From Gammaproteobacteria bacterium (GTDB lineage Bacteria; Pseudomonadota; Gammaproteobacteria; Steroidobacterales; Steroidobacteraceae): a stretch of DNA of 44,890 nt. The stretch is from contig JANYLM010000111.1 of assembly GCA_025357835.1 (NCBI GenBank), positions 1 to 44,890 of the forward strand, in the 5' to 3' direction. This document shows, piece by piece, positions 41,374 to 44,890 of this stretch. The first letter of the stretch is position 1. Each line of letters opens with the position of its first letter. The notes beneath the pieces are model-generated. The model was not told where the DNA came from. It saw only the letters and a program-made list of their open reading frames with translations, and made no database searches. Position numbers and translations under genes: made by a program.

Positions 41374-43601
41374 CGGTCCGATGTGGCGTGACGGCGCGAT
41401 GCCGGCGGCAGACTCTGCCGCTGCCGTATGCGCGCCGCATCCATCAACATGCGCCCGGCCCATCGATACACATTGTTCTCTTTGACTGTGCGGCGCATCA
41501 AGTTCATGCGATTGCGCCGCTCATCCCGGCCCATGCGCATCGCGGTCTCCATGGCCTCTGCCGTCTCAGTCACGTCGAAGGGATTGATTAATACAGCTTC
41601 GGCCAGCTCCCGGGAGGCGCCCGCGAAGGTGCTGAGTATCAGCACGCCGTCCTCATCATCGCGCGCGGCGACAAATTCCTTGGCCACCAGATTCATACCG
41701 TCATGCAGGCTGTTGACCAGGCAAAAATCAGCTGCTCGGTACAATTCGAACACACGTAGCGGCTCCAGATGGTGGTCGATGAGCACGATGGGTTGCCAAT
41801 TTCCTTCCGCAAACTTAGCGTTGATCCGCTCCACTTCGCTATAGGTGTGCTGCTGCAATGCCTGGTAGGCCGGCAATTGGGCCCGTGAAGGCGCGGCCAC
41901 CTGCAACAGGCAGATTCGCCCCCGCTGGCGGGGATTCTTGGCCAGCATAGCCTCCAGCGCATGGAAGCGCTCGATGATGCCCTTGGTGAAATCCCAACGC
42001 TCCACGCCCAAGCCGATACACACCTCGGCGCCGATGCCGTAACGCTCGCGTACCGCCGCCCGGCACGTAGCGATATCCGGTAGATGCTGCAACCAGCGCG
42101 GCGGCCATTCGATGGAGATCGGATACGGCGCGACGCGGCACACATGGCCTTGCAGGGTGACGGTCATGTGCTCGTGATCGATTTGGCACTCCACGAAACG
42201 GTCCACGGTGTTCAGGAAGTTCTGGCAGTGATAACGAGTATGAAACCCCAGAATGTCGGCCGACAGCATGTGCAGCAACATCTCGCGCTTCCACGGACAA
42301 ACACCGAAGGTCTCGGCATTGGGCCAGGGAATATGCCAGAACAGCGCAATCGTCGCTTTGGGAATTTTCTTGCGAATGAGTTGCGGCAGCAGCGCGAAAT
42401 GAAAATCTTGGATCAGGATCACGGGACTGTCGGTGTTGGCTTCCGCCGCCACCACGTCGGCGAACTTTGCGTTCACTGCCTCGTAGGCGCGCCAATCGCC
42501 GGCGCGAAATGCAGGCCGAACATAGGCCAAATGGCACAGCGGCCAAAGGCCTTCGTTGGAAAATCCGTAGTAGTAGCCCTGCTCCTGCTCCTCCGTCAGC
42601 CATACGCGGCGCAAGGTATAGGACGGATCGTCCGGGGGCACCCGTATCTGATCGTATCGATCCACCGTCTCGCGATCGGCTGTGCCGGCTCCGTGCGCTA
42701 TCCACACTCCCGAGCACGCGCGCATGATGGGTTCGAGCGCCGTCACCATGCCGCTCGCGGGCACCTGCACCACCGGATGGTGGTCCGCATCGAAATTGTG
42801 GATGTAGGGCTCCCGATTCGATACGATGATGACCTGGGCGGAATGCAGGTGATCGCGTACCACCTGGCGCAGCGCCTGCGGTGTCCAGTTCTCGTGAAAG
42901 TCGATTTCCAGCCGCTGCTTTTCCTCCGCCTCGGCCAGCACCTTGCGCACCTGGAACAGTATGGGCATGGACGCGCGCGGCGACTCGGCGTCGTCGAGAA
43001 ATCGCTTGCCCCGGATATCGCCGATCAACACCTCGGCCCAGCGGCGCAATTGCAGCCAAGCTACCAGCACGATCAGCAGCGCTAACAGCAGCACCGAAAT
43101 GCCGACGAACACCAGCACGAAATCCCGTGCGGTTCTTTGCCGGCGGTCGACGAAACTCAAGTCGTGCAGCATCAAAACGCGAAATGGAATCGGCTCCGCG
43201 CTGTCGAAATCGAAACGCGAAATTTGCACTGAGCCGGAAGGCAGCTGCACGATTCTCGTGGCGGCATTGCGATCGCCGGCCGCATCGCAGGAAATGGCCG
43301 CCGGCGCACGCTCGGTCTTGAACATGGCCGATCCGTCGGGTCGGCACACAAGTACCGCGAGCAAGCGCTCGTCGGCGGTTACTTTCGCAAGATAAGCGCG
43401 CAGACGCGACTCATTGCCCTTTTTAACCAGGTCCGTGATGGGCTCTTCCATCGAATGCATCACCAGCTGCGCGCGCAGCTCGACGTCCGAGCGAAACCAC
43501 TCCGCGAGCAGACGTTCGATGTAGGGCAAACCGAAGTACGCAACGACGCAGGAGGCGAATGCCACCGGCAGCACGAAGCGCAACATGATTGAGCGAAACA
43601 T
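41370..43601 (-). CDS. otsA: Trehalose-6-phosphate synthase with membrane sensor-like N-terminus
   Basis: Glycosyltransferase family 20 enzyme that joins UDP-glucose and glucose-6-phosphate. The protein has about 743 residues, against about 470 for E. coli OtsA. Residues 1-240 are an added part: one membrane segment at about 5-25, a periplasmic-like region of about 130 residues, and a second segment at about 160-183 (VLVFVGISVLLLALLIVLVA), then a linker. The GT20 domain from about 245 has IIVSNREPYIHNF, DFHFALLPQLIRKK, WHIPWPNAETF and the C-terminal EFVAARDDEDGVLILSTFAGA. Start ATG 43601; TTG 43610 is possible. The N-terminus looks like a sensor or membrane anchor. Confidence 0.9.
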   Translation of the reverse strand: MFRSIMLRFVLPVAFASCVVAYFGLPYIERLLAEWFRSDVELRAQLVMHSMEEPITDLVKKGNESRLRAYLAKVTADERLLAVLVCRPDGSAMFKTERAPAAISCDAAGDRNAATRIVQLPSGSVQISRFDFDSAEPIPFRVLMLHDLSFVDRRQRTARDFVLVFVGISVLLLALLIVLVAWLQLRRWAEVLIGDIRGKRFLDDAESPRASMPILFQVRKVLAEAEEKQRLEIDFHENWTPQALRQVVRDHLHSAQVIIVSNREPYIHNFDADHHPVVQVPASGMVTALEPIMRACSGVWIAHGAGTADRETVDRYDQIRVPPDDPSYTLRRVWLTEEQEQGYYYGFSNEGLWPLCHLAYVRPAFRAGDWRAYEAVNAKFADVVAAEANTDSPVILIQDFHFALLPQLIRKKIPKATIALFWHIPWPNAETFGVCPWKREMLLHMLSADILGFHTRYHCQNFLNTVDRFVECQIDHEHMTVTLQGHVCRVAPYPISIEWPPRWLQHLPDIATCRAAVRERYGIGAEVCIGLGVERWDFTKGIIERFHALEAMLAKNPRQRGRICLLQVAAPSRAQLPAYQALQQHTYSEVERINAKFAEGNWQPIVLIDHHLEPLRVFELYRAADFCLVNSLHDGMNLVAKEFVAARDDEDGVLILSTFAGASRELAEAVLINPFDVTETAEAMETAMRMGRDERRNRMNLMRRTVKENNVYRWAGRMLMDAARIRQRQSLPPASRRHATSDR

Positions 43602-43658
43602 CGTTCTCAAAATACCGAAATTCCATGCCCCGGTGTCAGCTTTCCGTTAGGAACTTGC

Positions 43659-43673
43659 ATGTAAAAATTACAT
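43659..43673. promoter_or_regulatory. Inverted repeat in the otsA-otsB divergent promoter region
   Basis: ATGTAA-AAA-TTACAT, a perfect 6-base repeat with a 3-base centre, in the 119-base gap between the divergent otsA and otsB genes. It may be an operator for both. The regulator is not known. Confidence 0.4.
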
Positions 43674-43720
43674 TGCGCATAGACAGCGGCGAACCACATG
43701 CAGCAACGATGCTGTAGGCT

Positions 43721-44473
43721 ATGTTGATGCAAACACTGCCGCCGCCTTCGCTTCAATGGTGTTTGTTTTTGGACGTTGACGGAACTCTGATCGAACTCAC
43801 CGACTCTCCTCTGGACACCTTCGCGGACCCGGAGCTCAAGACCTTGTTGAGTCATGTGGCCGAGCGCTTGGGGGGAGCGGTGGCATTGGTGAGCGGGCGC
43901 AGCATCCACTATCTTGATGCGCTGTTCGCTCCGCTGCGTCTGCCGGCGGCCGGGCTGCACGGCGTCGAGCGGCGCAAGGCCTCTGGTGTATTGCACGGTG
44001 CGAGTTTCGTGGACACCCAGCTGGACGCCGCAAGGACCGCGGTGAGAGCGCTGCTGCAGGCTCATCCGGGGACTTCCGTGGAGGACAAAGGCCGCACCAT
44101 CGCCGTGCATTTTCGGATGGCGCCGCAGAGTGAGGCGGCTGTGCGCCAGGCGCTTGCCGCCATCGCCAAGCCCTTAGGCAATAACTACCACATTCAGGAA
44201 GGCAGCATGGTGCTCGAGTTAAAACCGCGTGGATTCACCAAAGCCGGCGCCATTAAAGCGTTCCTAGCGGAACCGCCGTTCTCGGGCAGGACACCGGTTT
44301 TCGTCGGAGACGACCTGACCGACCAAGACGGCTTTCGCTGGGTCGAAGATCGTGGCGGGGTCTCCATCGCGGTCGGAGACCGGGTCCACGGGCAATTTCG
44401 CCTCGACAATGCCGCGGCCGTCCGTCATTGGCTGCTGGCAATCGCCGCATTGCACGATTCACACCACGCATGA
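43721..44473 (+). CDS. otsB: Trehalose-6-phosphate phosphatase
   Basis: HAD-superfamily phosphatase of 250 residues that dephosphorylates trehalose-6-phosphate. The catalytic motif is FLDVDGTLIEL, with SGRSIHYLD, VLELKPRGFTKAGAI and the metal-binding VFVGDDLTDQDGF. The start ATG 43721 is preferred, with ATG 43727 possible. It overlaps the GH15 gene (ATGA), so the two are probably one transcript. It completes the OtsA pathway. Confidence 0.95.
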   Translation: MLMQTLPPPSLQWCLFLDVDGTLIELTDSPLDTFADPELKTLLSHVAERLGGAVALVSGRSIHYLDALFAPLRLPAAGLHGVERRKASGVLHGASFVDTQLDAARTAVRALLQAHPGTSVEDKGRTIAVHFRMAPQSEAAVRQALAAIAKPLGNNYHIQEGSMVLELKPRGFTKAGAIKAFLAEPPFSGRTPVFVGDDLTDQDGFRWVEDRGGVSIAVGDRVHGQFRLDNAAAVRHWLLAIAALHDSHHA

Positions 44474-44890
44474 GCGATCGCGCCGACTTGGATCTGGCGG
44501 TCATCGGCAATTGCCAGGTGGCCGCTTTGCTCGATAACCAAGCGCGGATCGTCTGGGCCTGCCTGCCCAGACCCGACGCCGATCCGGTGTTTTGCGCACT
44601 ACTGCAACGACAGGGTGGCGAATCGGACAGCGGCGTGTTCGCGGTCGATCTGCGAGACCTGGCGGAGGCGAAGCGCAGCTATGTGCGCAACACCGCCATT
44701 GTCGAAACCATGCTGACCGACCTGCAGGGCAACTCCGTCAGGATCACGGATTTCTGTCCGCGCTTTCGTTCGCGCGGCCGAAATTTCAGGCCCATGGCCA
44801 TTGTCCGGCTGCTCGAACCAGTCAAGGGCCGTCCCATCGTCAAGGTGCGGCTGCGGCCGCGATGCGACAACGGCGCCGATATTCCACAGA
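44470..44890 (+). CDS. GH15 glucoamylase/trehalase-like protein, N-terminal part
   Basis: Open frame running off the window end (140 codons seen of about 600). It starts MSDRADLDLAVIGNCQVAAL (ATG 44470), then LDNQARIVWACLPRPDADPVF, the N-terminal pattern of the bacterial GH15 family. These enzymes cut alpha-glucans or trehalose. In Pseudomonas- and Xanthomonas-type clusters a GH15 gene lies between otsB and otsA, so the position supports the call. It overlaps the otsB stop by 4 bases. The catalytic domain is beyond the window. Confidence 0.85.
   Translation, partial: MSDRADLDLAVIGNCQVAALLDNQARIVWACLPRPDADPVFCALLQRQGGESDSGVFAVDLRDLAEAKRSYVRNTAIVETMLTDLQGNSVRITDFCPRFRSRGRNFRPMAIVRLLEPVKGRPIVKVRLRPRCDNGADIPQ

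Noticed and set aside
42084..43085. Long plus-strand open frame (333 codons) inside otsA
   Set aside because: Mirror frame of the otsA coding sequence in a GC-rich gene; no ribosome site and no known domain.
1..44890. CRISPR arrays, transposons, prophage genes or antiphage systems
   Set aside because: No regularly spaced repeats, transposase, integrase, phage structural or defence nuclease genes were recognised in the window.

Overview
The window is a chromosomal segment of about 45 kb, dense with genes and GC-rich, from a Gram-negative bacterium. Evidence for this is Sec and Tat signal peptides, an OmpR-type two-component pair, PQQ synthesis genes and trehalose genes. Gene content and protein style suggest a soil or environmental gammaproteobacterium, perhaps near Steroidobacter, Nevskia or the Xanthomonads. 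That placement is inference, as there is no rRNA or marker gene here. No integrase, transposase, phage gene or CRISPR array was seen.

Layout: (1) 0-2.1 kb, an OmpR-family regulator and its sensor kinase. The regulator's only sensible start codon reads ACG. (2) 2.2-7.6 kb, a periplasmic cupin, the remnant of an amidinotransferase, a Tat-exported amidase, a gamma-glutamyltransferase and a convergent MFS transporter. (3) 7.7-9.2 kb, a 2OG-Fe(II) oxygenase-like protein and a NYN-LOTUS putative RNase. (4) 9.3-13.7 kb on the minus strand, the operon pqqA-pqqB-pqqC-pqqD-pqqE followed by an overlapping M48 (Ste24-type) metalloprotease gene. A UhpB/UhpA-like two-component pair is divergent from pqqA. 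(5) 15.9-23.4 kb, a GNAT acetyltransferase, two overlapping exported amidohydrolases (one without the metal-binding His-x-His), a protein with a His-rich tail, a GFA-domain protein, an ACT-like protein, a CAP-domain protein and two unknowns. (6) 23.4-33.8 kb, a stress-type region: small envelope proteins (two too short for usual gene calling), a YqjD-like protein, a large HPII-type catalase, a ferritin-like protein, a GAF histidine kinase and an AI-2E/PerM permease, then tRNA-Arg(UCG). (7) 35.0-40.2 kb, a molybdenum cofactor operon, moeA-moaA-moaC-mobA-moaD-moaE-moeB, followed by an aminotransferase. (8) 41.4-44.9 kb, a membrane-anchored trehalose-6-phosphate synthase divergent from otsB and a GH15 gene that runs off the window.

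Cooperation: PqqA is the peptide precursor, and PqqB-E convert it to the redox cofactor PQQ. The adjacent kinase and regulator are the obvious candidates for its control, and the coupled M48 protease is a candidate for the peptide-processing step. The moa/moe/mob genes build molybdopterin cofactor from GTP. OtsA and OtsB make trehalose, an osmoprotectant, which fits with the catalase and ferritin-like genes nearby. No single clearly new system is proven. The best leads are the PQQ operon with its M48 gene and repeated TCATGA sites, the sensor-like membrane OtsA, and the small-protein and catalase stress cluster.
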